Origin: a virus
Length of the DNA: 52,207 bases
Direction: 5' to 3' (one strand)
IMG/VR virus record: IMGVR_UViG_3300025872_003055
Span: 1 to 52,207 of that record
Below the pieces are notes generated by a model. The model saw only the letters and a list, made by a program, of their open reading frames with translations. It was not told where the DNA came from and did no database searches. Below are positions 22,282 through 28,911 of the stretch, piece by piece (the stretch's first letter is position 1; the number at the start of each line of letters is the position of its first letter). The position numbers and the translations under genes are program-made.

Positions 22282-22352
22282 GCCGCTGAACGGGTATCGA
22301 ACCCGCTATCCAACTCCATTGTCTGGGTGTCCTGCCACTAGACTACCAACGG
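22282..22352 (-). tRNA. Degenerate tRNA-like gene, isotype not assignable
   Basis: Acceptor CCGTTGG/TCAGCGG, D-arm GTCT-AGTGGCA-GGAC and T-arm GCGGG-TTCGATA-CCCGT are all good. The anticodon arm CCAGA/GTTGG has a G.U pair and an A-G mismatch, the 7-base loop is CAATGGA, and there is no U at position 33. Either a decayed tRNA or one with an unusual loop. Confidence 0.55.
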
Positions 22353-22530
22353 CATAATGGTAGGAGGGATCTCTATGTGCGGACAGGATCACCTTTACCT
22401 TCATCCAGTATTACCCAGAGAGAGGGTTTGCACTTCCTACTTGTTTGATGGAGTAAGTGTGATATACCTCATCAGGATATAACAGGGACTTACCCTCTAT
22501 CAGTTTTATATATGGAGCATTATACTCCAA
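22353..22530. other. Non-coding gap between tRNAs
   Basis: No ORF of believable length and no further cloverleaf. A TGGAG-TATAATG-CTCCA hairpin directly follows tRNA-Arg (22515-22531). It may be a processing or termination element. Confidence 0.4.
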
Positions 22531-22602
22531 CAGGCTCACTTGGAATCGAACCAAGAACACAATTTTAGAAGAATTGGGTTATCTCCATTTAACTATGAGC
22601 CC
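22531..22602 (-). tRNA. tRNA-Arg (anticodon UCU)
   Basis: 72 bases. Acceptor GGGCTCA/TGAGCCT, anticodon stem CAATT/AATTG with loop CTTCTAA (anticodon TCT), T-stem CTTGG/CCAAG with loop TTCGATT, discriminator G. It reads AGA, rare in the host but used by AT-rich phages. Confidence 0.9.
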
Positions 22603-22643
22603 AAGAGACCTCCCTGTTTGTGCTTCTATGAGAGGCATGGGAG

Positions 22644-22681
22644 GGGCGGGACTTATGAGAGGGTTGGAACCTCGCCTGCCC
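22644..22681 (-). other. Leader hairpin of the tRNA transcript
   Basis: Imperfect long stem GGGCaGG...CCcGCCC enclosing GAGG-TTCCAAC-CCTC, which looks like a T-arm. It could be a tRNA relic. Confidence 0.35.
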
Positions 22682-22689
22682 ATGAGAGA

Positions 22690-22718
22690 ACTATAAGACC
22701 TAATCTCTCAGATGTCAA
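22690..22718 (-). promoter_or_regulatory. sigma70 promoter of the tRNA cluster
   Basis: TTGACA (22713-22718), a 17-base spacer, then TATAGT (22690-22695). The -35 overlaps the stop codon of the histone-like gene. A GC-rich hairpin with a T-run on the plus strand (22717-22740) adjoins it. Confidence 0.78.
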
Positions 22719-22900
22719 CCCCCCTTGCGGGTGGTTTTTTCCTCGCTGATTTCTGCACGGCGAGTTTTGGCAAGTTTTGAGAATTCTAGAAGTGCCTTAC
22801 GGGCACGAGTACCTGCTGAGGCATTACCCGCAACGAATTTTTCGTCATCAACTTTCCATTGCTCAAAAGCGTCAACCAGTTGTTGAATAGTATCGGACAT
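22715..22900 (-). CDS. Histone H1-like DNA-binding protein, 61 aa
   Basis: DDEKFVAGNASAGTRARKAL followed by LEFSKLAKTRRAEISEEK matches the KFxxGNxxAGTRxRKAL-x-ELxxLAK core of bacterial Hc1/histone-H1-like proteins found in chlamydiae and cyanobacteria. Such proteins bind and condense DNA. In a phage it may act on the host nucleoid or on replicating phage DNA. The C-terminal Lys-rich tail of Hc1 is almost absent here. Its stop codon is within the -35 box of the tRNA promoter. Confidence 0.72.
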   Translation of the reverse strand: MSDTIQQLVDAFEQWKVDDEKFVAGNASAGTRARKALLEFSKLAKTRRAEISEEKTTRKGG

Positions 22901-22939
22901 AACGTTTCCAAAAATAATAACGTATTATATAGTAAAGAT

Positions 22940-23110
22940 TTAATTACAACCAATGTAAAAAGGAGCGCAAATTCGCATCTCACCACCCAGAGACTTACAT
23001 TCATCAGTATAACACACAGAAGTATTTACTGGTGATTCAGAATACCTCGGACGATAAATTGAATTTGCCTTCTCAATAATTCCATCATATTCTGAAAGAA
23101 TTCTTTCAAT
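22940..23110 (-). CDS. Putative 56-aa protein with non-ATG start
   Basis: An open frame ending TAA at 22942-22940. The residues IERILSEYDGIIEKANSIYR and a Cys-containing end (VCYTDECKSLGGEMRICAPF) look like real protein. No ATG or GTG is available at the front; an ATT at 23110 is possible, and the frame extends eight codons further to about 23134. A late box GATAAATA (23141-23148) and a GGGGAG sequence lie upstream. Product unknown; four cysteines suggest disulfides or metal. Confidence 0.45.
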   Translation of the reverse strand: MERILSEYDGIIEKANSIYRPRYSESPVNTSVCYTDECKSLGGEMRICAPFYIGCN

Positions 23111-23140
23111 TGCCCAAGGGGAGGTTTGAGTATCTCCCCG

Positions 23141-23148
23141 TATTTATC
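23141..23148 (-). promoter_or_regulatory. Late box GATAAATA
   Basis: Late box after the lysozyme gene, before the ORF ending at 22940. Confidence 0.45.
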
Positions 23149-23151
23149 GGA

Positions 23152-23772
23152 TTATGAAAGAACTAAACGATTTGCATAAGAATATGCAAATTGAGTTCTT
23201 GCTCCGTGGTGACCCCACCCCAACCAGGAATATGCCAAACGCATATAATGGTCAATAGATTTCCCTGGAACTTTTAATCCATCTTCAATGTTTTTCCATT
23301 GAGATTCATTAATAATATAACGAAGTTGAGTATCAAGTGAAGATGGGTCTCCACCATAACGAGCGGCGAAATTACCTAATCCATTATAACGTGATTGACT
23401 TGTAAATTGGATTAGACCATATCCGCCTCGTGTGCAACCTCTATAAGAGGTTATTGCACCACCCTCACAAATATTAGGAACAAAGGTAGATTCTTGGCGA
23501 ATGTTTCCCATAATAGTTGCAAGAGCATTCTTATCAGTAATACCATTGTTCTGAAGAAACTCCAATGTCAGAGATTCATTGGTATTACATCCTTTACAAA
23601 TAAACCGTTTAATTTTTGGTTTTTCTGGAGCAACCTCATTGGTCGCTGTCTCCTGAATTTTGCTTTCTTCACTTACAGAGTTAATAGCAAAAGCCGGTGT
23701 TGGCAGTGTTGCCGCTGATGTTACAACCGCACCTAGAATCGCTACGGTTACATTTGTTAGGTTTTTAAGCAT
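23152..23772 (-). CDS. Phage tail-lysozyme-domain protein with signal peptide
   Basis: 206 aa. A Sec signal peptide ends in PTPAFA (about residue 29). LTLEFLQNNGITDKNALATI followed by MGNIRQESTF and GGYGLIQFTSQSRYNGL is the phage tail lysozyme (PF18013-type) fold with the catalytic Glu in RQES. It cleaves peptidoglycan. A Sec signal is unusual for a tail lysozyme and suggests export to the periplasm. It has its own sigma70 promoter (23901-23929), diverging from the plus-strand island. Confidence 0.85.
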   Translation of the reverse strand: MLKNLTNVTVAILGAVVTSAATLPTPAFAINSVSEESKIQETATNEVAPEKPKIKRFICKGCNTNESLTLEFLQNNGITDKNALATIMGNIRQESTFVPNICEGGAITSYRGCTRGGYGLIQFTSQSRYNGLGNFAARYGGDPSSLDTQLRYIINESQWKNIEDGLKVPGKSIDHYMRLAYSWLGWGHHGARTQFAYSYANRLVLS

Positions 23773-23900
23773 TTAAAAAAATTGAACTCTACATCCGTCT
23801 AAAAGATGGGGTATAACCTTTTCTCAAAGGGCATCTTCCACGGCTCTAAATCAAAGTCAAAGACTCATAACAATTACCCTACTCATAACAGGGATTTATC

Positions 23901-23929
23901 ATAATAAGTGACTATTTAGGATTTGTCAA
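23901..23929 (-). promoter_or_regulatory. sigma70 promoter of the exported lysozyme
   Basis: TTGACA (23924-23929), a 17-base spacer, then TATTAT (23901-23906). The leader to the ATG is about 120 bases. Confidence 0.72.
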
Positions 23930-23953
23930 GTGAACAATTTTGAAAGTGTCTTT

Positions 23954-23961
23954 CCTAAATA
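23954..23961 (+). promoter_or_regulatory. Late box CCTAAATA (plus strand)
   Basis: Late-box variant 25 bases before the first gene of the plus-strand island. Confidence 0.5.
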
Positions 23962-23985
23962 AGATAGATCATAATCTCTAGAGCA

Positions 23986-24447
23986 ATGAAAAGACTTCTA
24001 TTATCCTTTTCGTTATTCTTCACTACACCTGCATTTGCCGCTGAAATTACAAACAAAATTGTTGATTCTGTCCAATTAGGCGTCCAGGGTGCTGCGGTAC
24101 AATCCAACAGAGTAGGTGCTTCCTACTCGGCATCAGGTACAAATATTAACGTCACAACTCTTGGTGGAGTTGGTGGTGCTGGTTCTTATGCAATCAATAC
24201 AAACGGACAAGCATTTAGTTTTTCTGAAACATCAATTACTGCGGATACTGTTGTCACCACTCAGTCGGCAGCTTCTGGAACAATTGCTACTCCCAACCTT
24301 TATAGCGACTCTACTACTCAGTTAGGTGGTTCTGCTGGTACTCTTGCAGGTACTCTTAGTGGAACTGGTGTCCCTACTATCACTGCTGGTGGTCCTGGAA
24401 GTACTGGTACAGCACAAAGAACAGTTGAGTTAAGTGTATTCAAATGA
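23986..24447 (+). CDS. Exported protein, paralog family member 1
   Basis: 153 aa. Signal peptide MKRLLLSFSLFFTTPAFA. The mature protein is Gly/Thr/Ser-rich and beta-strand-prone. A SASGTNINVTTLGGVGGAGS block followed by YAINTNGQAFSFSETS is shared with the next gene, where it reads VTGTNINIPDRPGPG then YTIQTQGAPFQFSETY. No Cys. It looks like a secreted or surface fibrous protein. No family recognised. First gene of a nine-gene plus-strand operon. Confidence 0.65.
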   Translation: MKRLLLSFSLFFTTPAFAAEITNKIVDSVQLGVQGAAVQSNRVGASYSASGTNINVTTLGGVGGAGSYAINTNGQAFSFSETSITADTVVTTQSAASGTIATPNLYSDSTTQLGGSAGTLAGTLSGTGVPTITAGGPGSTGTAQRTVELSVFK

Positions 24448-24806
24448 GACATATAACTCTCGGACTGGTTGCAGTCTTGGGAGTTATTACTCCTTCATAT
24501 GCTGGTCCAGTTACGCCTAACTTTACGAGTGGCACAATTACTTCTGAGACCAAAACTCACACCGAAGTGATTGAGGTCATTAAACAAATAGAATATTCTA
24601 CTGGGACATCTTATACAGTCACTGGTACTAATATCAATATTCCAGATCGTCCAGGTCCAGGAGCGAATTATACAATTCAAACGCAGGGTGCTCCGTTCCA
24701 GTTTAGTGAAACTTATTTGACTCCTGGAATTTCTAAAGAAACATGGATAGATCGCAAAACCGTAGAAGATTCGGTTACAAACAGCATCTCTGTATTCACA
24801 CAATAG
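24444..24806 (+). CDS. Exported protein, paralog family member 2
   Basis: 120 aa. Signal peptide to SYA (residue 20). It shares the GTNIN-x9-Y-(A/T)-I-(N/Q)-T block with the gene before, so the two arose by duplication. The ATG overlaps the previous stop (ATGA). It ends NSISVFTQ, similar to the LSVFK end of its paralog. Function unknown; an extracytoplasmic location is inferred. Confidence 0.65.
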   Translation: MRHITLGLVAVLGVITPSYAGPVTPNFTSGTITSETKTHTEVIEVIKQIEYSTGTSYTVTGTNINIPDRPGPGANYTIQTQGAPFQFSETYLTPGISKETWIDRKTVEDSVTNSISVFTQ

Positions 24807-25366
24807 TATTTTTACTGGGTTTAGGTGCTTATGCTCAACAGGCACCATCCAATACAAATATAGCAGGACCCCAAGCATCTGCGACTGGTAATGTGACGAA
24901 CCAGGCAGTGCAAGTGTTACAAGGTCCTTTTGCTGTGAATACTTATGGTGCTGGTGTTTCGTGTCAAGGTCCAACACTCAACTTACAAACCTTTGGGTAT
25001 AACAATTTAAATCTCAATAAAGATCCAGAAAGTTTTCAAACAGGTTCAATAAATGCAGGAGTATCTGCAGGATTTTCTATTCCCCTTGATGGTTCGTTAC
25101 AAGAACTCTGTAAGCAAAGAGTTCGTACAGAGATTGCAAGGCAAGAAAGTGAGGTTTCAAAAAGTCGTTTAGATTTTGAATTGGTAAGATTATTAAAATG
25201 TGGAGAAGCAAAAAAAAGTGGAATTGATTTCCACCCAACAAGTCCTTATGCAAAAGTTTGTGCTGATGTAATTGTTCAACCACCTAAAATTGTTACAATA
25301 GATCCCGTAAATTCAATAAATACTAAGTTACCAACGGTACAAACAAATGTCCAAGTCCGCAAATAA
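24743..25366 (+). CDS. Exported protein, 207 aa
   Basis: A hydrophobic stretch IVFLLGLGAYA followed by QQAPSN looks like a signal peptide, although the ATG at 24743 gives an unusually long basic N-terminus and a 64-base overlap with the previous gene. A non-ATG start near 24788 (ATT) is possible. The mature part has a Gly/Asn-rich beta region, a helical middle and a Pro/Val C-terminus. Three or four Cys suggest disulfides. No family recognised. Confidence 0.6.
   Translation: MDRSQNRRRFGYKQHLCIHTIVFLLGLGAYAQQAPSNTNIAGPQASATGNVTNQAVQVLQGPFAVNTYGAGVSCQGPTLNLQTFGYNNLNLNKDPESFQTGSINAGVSAGFSIPLDGSLQELCKQRVRTEIARQESEVSKSRLDFELVRLLKCGEAKKSGIDFHPTSPYAKVCADVIVQPPKIVTIDPVNSINTKLPTVQTNVQVRK
25315..25322 (+). 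promoter_or_regulatory. Late box AATAAATA (plus strand)
   Basis: Inside the end of the preceding gene, 25 bases before the Lys-rich peptide gene. Confidence 0.4.
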
Positions 25367-25454
25367 GGGTAAGAAAGGATCTGCTAATAATAAAAAGCAA
25401 AATTCTGGTAATGCGACTGCAAAAAAAGCAAAGAACGGTGGTAAGAAAAAATGA
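25347..25454 (+). CDS. Lys-rich 35-aa peptide
   Basis: ATG at 25347 to TGA at 25452-25454, overlapping the preceding gene. It begins MSKSANKGKKGSANNKKQNS and continues in the same style, about 40% Lys. It has no hydrophobic core and would bind nucleic acid or another polyanion. A late box lies 25 bases upstream. It could be a condensing or internal peptide. This is inferred from composition only. Confidence 0.5.
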   Translation: MSKSANKGKKGSANNKKQNSGNATAKKAKNGGKKK

Positions 25455-25460
25455 GGTATT

Positions 25461-25655
25461 ATGGCAAGAGAATGGAACACCCCGATTCGAGAACCTTGGA
25501 ATCCAGTAATTAAAAAATGTCTTGATGCCGTAGATGAGCACATTAAGAACTATATCAAGACTGAAGATGAGTGGCATTTATCACAAGCAGAAATATTAAG
25601 AAACTATGTAAAAGATTTGAAAGTTTGGATACATAAGCAAGAGAGACGAGAATGA
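25461..25655 (+). CDS. Hypothetical 64-aa protein
   Basis: Soluble, Trp-rich, helical: MAREWNTPIREPWNPVIKKC then an acidic/basic amphipathic helix. No family recognised. Coupled to the next gene by ATGA. Confidence 0.6.
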   Translation: MAREWNTPIREPWNPVIKKCLDAVDEHIKNYIKTEDEWHLSQAEILRNYVKDLKVWIHKQERRE

Positions 25656-25804
25656 ATACATTTCCTTGGGGAGTAGTAATTATACTAAGTTGCGGTCTTA
25701 TCTTTACGGCATATGTAATCTACTACATATTAAAACTAGCACACGAGGAAATGAAAGATGAAGAACCTGGCACTCATTCTATCAACGACAAGTCTTCTCA
25801 TTAG
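25652..25804 (+). CDS. Small membrane protein, 50 aa
   Basis: One span (VVIILSCGLIFTAYVIYYIL) then a charged tail KLAHEEMKDEE. The start overlaps the previous stop, and the end overlaps the next gene, which begins within it. No family recognised. A lysis or envelope role would fit the neighbourhood but is not shown. Confidence 0.55.
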   Translation: MNTFPWGVVIILSCGLIFTAYVIYYILKLAHEEMKDEEPGTHSINDKSSH

Positions 25805-25970
25805 TGGAGCACTTTGTTATGGTGCTTATGTGACTTATAAGAAAGCAGAGGCAATCTTAAACAACCCAGAACAGTTTGTTGGTAAGGTTGTGGAGAATCA
25901 GGTCAATAAAACATTTGAAAAACTACAAATGCCCAAGATAAATACTCAAAAGTTTGGATTACCATTCTAA
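25758..25970 (+). CDS. Membrane-anchored protein, 70 aa
   Basis: N-terminal hydrophobic segment (LALILSTTSLLISGALCYGA) then a soluble coil (EAILNNPEQFVGKVVENQ). Probably an uncleaved anchor, as no clear signal peptidase site is seen; the C after GAL could be a lipobox-like Cys (SGALC), but the context is weak. It starts 47 bases inside the preceding gene. A late box GATAAATA (25937-25944) lies near its end, serving the next gene. Confidence 0.55.
   Translation: MKNLALILSTTSLLISGALCYGAYVTYKKAEAILNNPEQFVGKVVENQVNKTFEKLQMPKINTQKFGLPF
25937..25944 (+). promoter_or_regulatory. Late box GATAAATA (plus strand)
   Basis: 28 bases before the ATG at 25972, inside the preceding coding sequence. Confidence 0.4.
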
Positions 25971-25971
25971 T

Positions 25972-26193
25972 ATGACTTACTTCAATATCGTTAGATTATT
26001 TCTTATTGTTTGGAGTGCTCTTATGATTTCTGCAGTAGAATCCGTTTCCATTCGTAGTGAAGGAATGGTTGAATTGGAATCCACAAACAGAGATGCATAT
26101 GCCAAGGTTCTTACTCTTGCTGTGGGATCATTTCTTGGTGATGCTGCATTCAAATTAAAAAAGAAAAATGACTCAAACAATACAAAAGTCTGA
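25972..26193 (+). CDS. Membrane protein, 73 aa
   Basis: One N-terminal span (IVRLFLIVWSALMISAVESV) and a second hydrophobic stretch (AKVLTLAVGSFLGDAAF) before a Lys-rich tail. Start chosen at the ATG two bases after the previous stop; a longer frame six codons upstream overlaps it. Two short spans and a basic tail are compatible with a holin-like protein, but there is no family match. Confidence 0.55.
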   Translation: MTYFNIVRLFLIVWSALMISAVESVSIRSEGMVELESTNRDAYAKVLTLAVGSFLGDAAFKLKKKNDSNNTKV

Positions 26194-26320
26194 GGAAAAA
26201 AAGAAGGAAGAAAAAAAGGAATCAAGATTTAATAACTTTCTTCTTGATTCATTATACAACATAATTGCTTATATACCAGCAGCAATTATCACTTGGGTTA
26301 TTTCAAATATAGATTTTTAA
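26168..26320 (+). CDS. Membrane protein, 50 aa
   Basis: Charged Lys/Glu N-terminus (KSEEKKKEEKKESR) then one span (LYNIIAYIPAAIITWVI) and IDF end. It overlaps the previous gene by 26 bases, and its stop overlaps the stop of the convergent gene 26317-27222. Unknown function. Confidence 0.5.
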   Translation: MTQTIQKSEEKKKEEKKESRFNNFLLDSLYNIIAYIPAAIITWVISNIDF

Positions 26321-27222
26321 AAAGATAATCTTGCTGAAAGTTTTTTAGCAATTTTTTTCGCAGGGGCAAAGAGAGGTTTGAATCTCTTCTGCCCCTCTTT
26401 TGTAAATTTATTTGAAATAACATCATCAATAATAATCTTATTATCAATCTCATACAATGCATTAATTTCAACTTGGTCACGAATATATTGCTCCACGTTA
26501 TCCGTTTGACCAATCATTTTAGTTCCTTCAGCAGAATACTCAAAGATATCAATATGCCCCTCTTCTGCTAAGACATAATGCAGAACTGGTTTAACTTGTT
26601 TAATTTTGATTTTAAACTTATTCTTAGTTGCCTCTTTAATTAATGGTTCTGCTGCGTTCTTAAGGGCATTGAGTGTCGTTGTTGCCATCATTGTAGCAGC
26701 AGTTGTAACTACCGCGACAGCACCTGCCGTAGCAACAAGAGAAGGATCAGGTAGATTAATATCGGTTCCAAGGACTGTAAAAGTTGGTTGAGGTTTATCT
26801 GCTGGTATTTCAGCAATGGGAGTTTGAGAAGGGGGGGTTTGAACAACCTGAGGCAATTGAGGGGGGGAGGTATTAGGTAGTCCTCTGGGTTTATCAATTT
26901 CCTGTTGTTGTTTTTCCTTATCTGCTTTTACTGCAGCATCAAACTCTTCCTGAGTTGGAACATCAATCACAGGATAATCTAAAGTAAAGTTTGGCACTTC
27001 AAAAATAGGAAGTGCCAAACCCCTTGTAACTGGAGGTCTTAAAGACTTAGACTCTGCCGACAGGGACTGAATTATCGGTTGAGGAATCTCCTGAATCACA
27101 GTTCTGGCAACCTGCAGTTGAGGTATTTGAGACTGCGGTATCTGCTGGAGGTTCTGGTTCTGGAGTTGGTTCAACTGAGGTGACTGCAGGTTGAGAATCT
27201 CGTCTGGCATCTTCAGGTCCAT
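26317..27222 (-). CDS. Pro/Gln-rich membrane protein, 301 aa
   Basis: Three parts: an N-terminal Gln/Pro/Leu-rich region (about 1-160), one hydrophobic Ala/Thr/Val segment (about 162-187, TAGAVAVVTTAATMMATTTL) and a mixed C-terminal domain of about 110 residues ending in a basic tail. Its first 176 bases are also the end of the upstream gene in another frame. Position next to a holin candidate and endolysin suggests a spanin- or structure-like role, but no motif proves it. Confidence 0.55.
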   Translation of the reverse strand: MDLKMPDEILNLQSPQLNQLQNQNLQQIPQSQIPQLQVARTVIQEIPQPIIQSLSAESKSLRPPVTRGLALPIFEVPNFTLDYPVIDVPTQEEFDAAVKADKEKQQQEIDKPRGLPNTSPPQLPQVVQTPPSQTPIAEIPADKPQPTFTVLGTDINLPDPSLVATAGAVAVVTTAATMMATTTLNALKNAAEPLIKEATKNKFKIKIKQVKPVLHYVLAEEGHIDIFEYSAEGTKMIGQTDNVEQYIRDQVEINALYEIDNKIIIDDVISNKFTKEGQKRFKPLFAPAKKIAKKLSARLSF

Positions 27223-27376
27223 CCTTCTTCATAGTGTTAATACCAAAAGTTGCTGCAGAAGCAGTAAATACAGTGGCAATAAATGTGGGGTCCATCTTAG
27301 CAAGAAGACCAGCATATGATGCTGTAAGCAACGCAGCAGACCAACTCAAAATAGCAATACGAATTAATTGTCCCAT
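27047..27376 (-). CDS. Holin candidate, 109 aa
   Basis: Start at the ATG preceded by GAGAAAAAG; a longer start at 27406 has no Shine-Dalgarno. Two hydrophobic segments (AILSWSAALLTASYAGLLA; PTFIATVFTASAATFGI) separated by a short turn, then an acidic Pro-rich soluble tail with a C-x2-C. Location directly after the GH19 endolysin gene on the same strand is typical of holins. The family is not recognised, so this rests on topology and context. Confidence 0.5.
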   Translation of the reverse strand: MGQLIRIAILSWSAALLTASYAGLLAKMDPTFIATVFTASAATFGINTMKKDGPEDARRDSQPAVTSVEPTPEPEPPADTAVSNTSTAGCQNCDSGDSSTDNSVPVGRV

Positions 27377-27427
27377 AGCTTTTTCTCTTTTTTGAGTTTG
27401 TAACATTTTTCTATGTTTTGTGAATGT

Positions 27428-28141
27428 TTACTTAATAACCTCACAGCATCTATTGTAATATCTCTTACGATCATCTAACCCATTATAACCACCGTTGACT
27501 CTTTTAGTAACTTGATCAACTGTTGGATTTGAGTCACATAGAGCATTCATATTATTATTATGCCACCAGAATCCTGCGCTAGTGACTGGATACTTATCAG
27601 CAACATAAGATACACCCTCCATTACTTTGGGGTCTTTAATATAATTTGCAAATGCCTGATAGTTTGCACGACCAGTCATTTGAATGTATCCAGCACCCTT
27701 AAACTTCTTACCATCTCCTGGTTGAGTATTACCAAGATCTGAACGACCTTCGTAATCAGCACCAGAAGCAAGTTCTTCCTTATATCTTCCACCACCAGAT
27801 TCGTGTGAAATCTGTGAAAGGAAATGACGAATACGGACTGGTGTATTAATTTTGAAGAAGTTGAGTCCAGAATTCATTTCAGCAACTTCTGCATCTGTGA
27901 TTAGATTTTCACCACAATTCCAGATATGTGCGAGTTGTGCCTTGGTGACTAATGTGGTTCCGCTACTACCACCAGTTGAGGCAGCGGCACTAGTCTTTTT
28001 TCTATAAATCTCTGCCCAATCGGCATTATCTTCCAGATACTTAACGGGTAGATTATCTTCTAACCATTGAACTGCTTTGATATGATTGGGATTCTTTTCA
28101 TCATAAAACTTAAAAAAGTTATGAAGATCAATTTTTGCCAT
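27428..28141 (-). CDS. Endolysin, glycoside hydrolase family 19 (chitinase-like)
   Basis: 237 aa from the ATG with GGAGGTAAAA in front; the longer TTG start is less likely. The N-terminal 50 residues ([16 protein letters not shown]...WAEIYR) form a domain shared with the C39 protein upstream. Then a linker and a GH19 domain: [18 protein letters not shown] with the catalytic Glu, [18 protein letters not shown] and the C-terminal WWHNNNMN region. It cuts the glycan backbone of peptidoglycan at lysis. Confidence 0.9.
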   Translation of the reverse strand: MAKIDLHNFFKFYDEKNPNHIKAVQWLEDNLPVKYLEDNADWAEIYRKKTSAAASTGGSSGTTLVTKAQLAHIWNCGENLITDAEVAEMNSGLNFFKINTPVRIRHFLSQISHESGGGRYKEELASGADYEGRSDLGNTQPGDGKKFKGAGYIQMTGRANYQAFANYIKDPKVMEGVSYVADKYPVTSAGFWWHNNNMNALCDSNPTVDQVTKRVNGGYNGLDDRKRYYNRCCEVIK

Positions 28142-28226
28142 TTTTACCTCCAAAGTATTTTTGATAGAGTTGATTTGCTTCTAGGTGCTTTCCGTTATTT
28201 GTAAGGTCTTTAATCACTTTTAACAT
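28128..28226 (-). CDS. Hypothetical 32-aa peptide
   Basis: ATG at 28226, stop overlapping the endolysin start region. It begins [20 protein letters not shown], amphipathic. Unknown; it may act through translational coupling. AAAAGAAAG before the ATG is a weak Shine-Dalgarno. Confidence 0.4.
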   Translation of the reverse strand: MLKVIKDLTNNGKHLEANQLYQKYFGGKNGKN

Positions 28227-28239
28227 CTTTCTTTTGAAA

Positions 28240-28911
28240 TTAATCGAAGATTCTGCCCCATCCATCATTTCCTCCTGGGCACCAACGGTACTTAAGCATT
28301 GCTTTGGTGTAAATGGTTTTCTTACCGTTTGTCACAGGACCAGTATAGTTATCATTGCAGGAACCATACGGATCGTTTACATAATATCCTTTACCATCAG
28401 GTGTCTTACCAATTACAACTACCATATGACCACCGGTAGGAGCAGTTAAAGGTCCACGATGTAAAATACCAATGACTACTGGTTTTCCTGCATCTAGACT
28501 CTTATCAATATCAGCAAAAGAAAGATTATAACTGAAATGTGATTTAACTCCGTATGCTTCTAGAACTCTTGTCTGTACAGCATGATCAGTTGTGTCACCA
28601 ATTTCAAAAACTTTCTTTACATACTCATCATCACCTTTAATACTTCCTGGTTTTAAAAATGCTAAACACATCGCACAAGAAGAACTATTGCAAGTACGAT
28701 GTGCGTCTCTATAGTTATCCACCTGATTGAAATATGGAACATTTAGAACTGCTGGTGTAGGTGGTTTAGTTCTATAAATTCCAATCCAATCTGTTTCAGA
28801 ATCATCAAGAAATTCAGCAGGTAGATTGTCTTCTAACCACTGAACTGCTGCTACATGGTTTTCATTACCATCATCATAATACTTAAAAAAATTGTGAAGA
28901 TCTAGGGTCAT
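28240..28911 (-). CDS. C39-like peptidase with endolysin-type N-terminal domain
   Basis: 223 aa. Residues 1-50 (LDLHNFFKYYDDGNENH...DWIGIYRTKP) are homologous to the start of the GH19 endolysin. Then a papain-like C39 family domain: VPYFNQVDN, TCNSSSCAMCL with catalytic Cys74, GGHMVVVIGK with the catalytic His and YYVNDPYGS with the third residue. It would cleave a peptide bond, presumably in peptidoglycan cross-links, so the two enzymes could attack glycan and peptide together. Confidence 0.85.
   Translation of the reverse strand: MTLDLHNFFKYYDDGNENHVAAVQWLEDNLPAEFLDDSETDWIGIYRTKPPTPAVLNVPYFNQVDNYRDAHRTCNSSSCAMCLAFLKPGSIKGDDEYVKKVFEIGDTTDHAVQTRVLEAYGVKSHFSYNLSFADIDKSLDAGKPVVIGILHRGPLTAPTGGHMVVVIGKTPDGKGYYVNDPYGSCNDNYTGPVTNGKKTIYTKAMLKYRWCPGGNDGWGRIFD

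Noticed and set aside
22420-22480. Hammerhead ribozyme
   Set aside because: A CTGATGAG string occurs on the minus strand, but no CGAAA partner and no flanking stems close the core.
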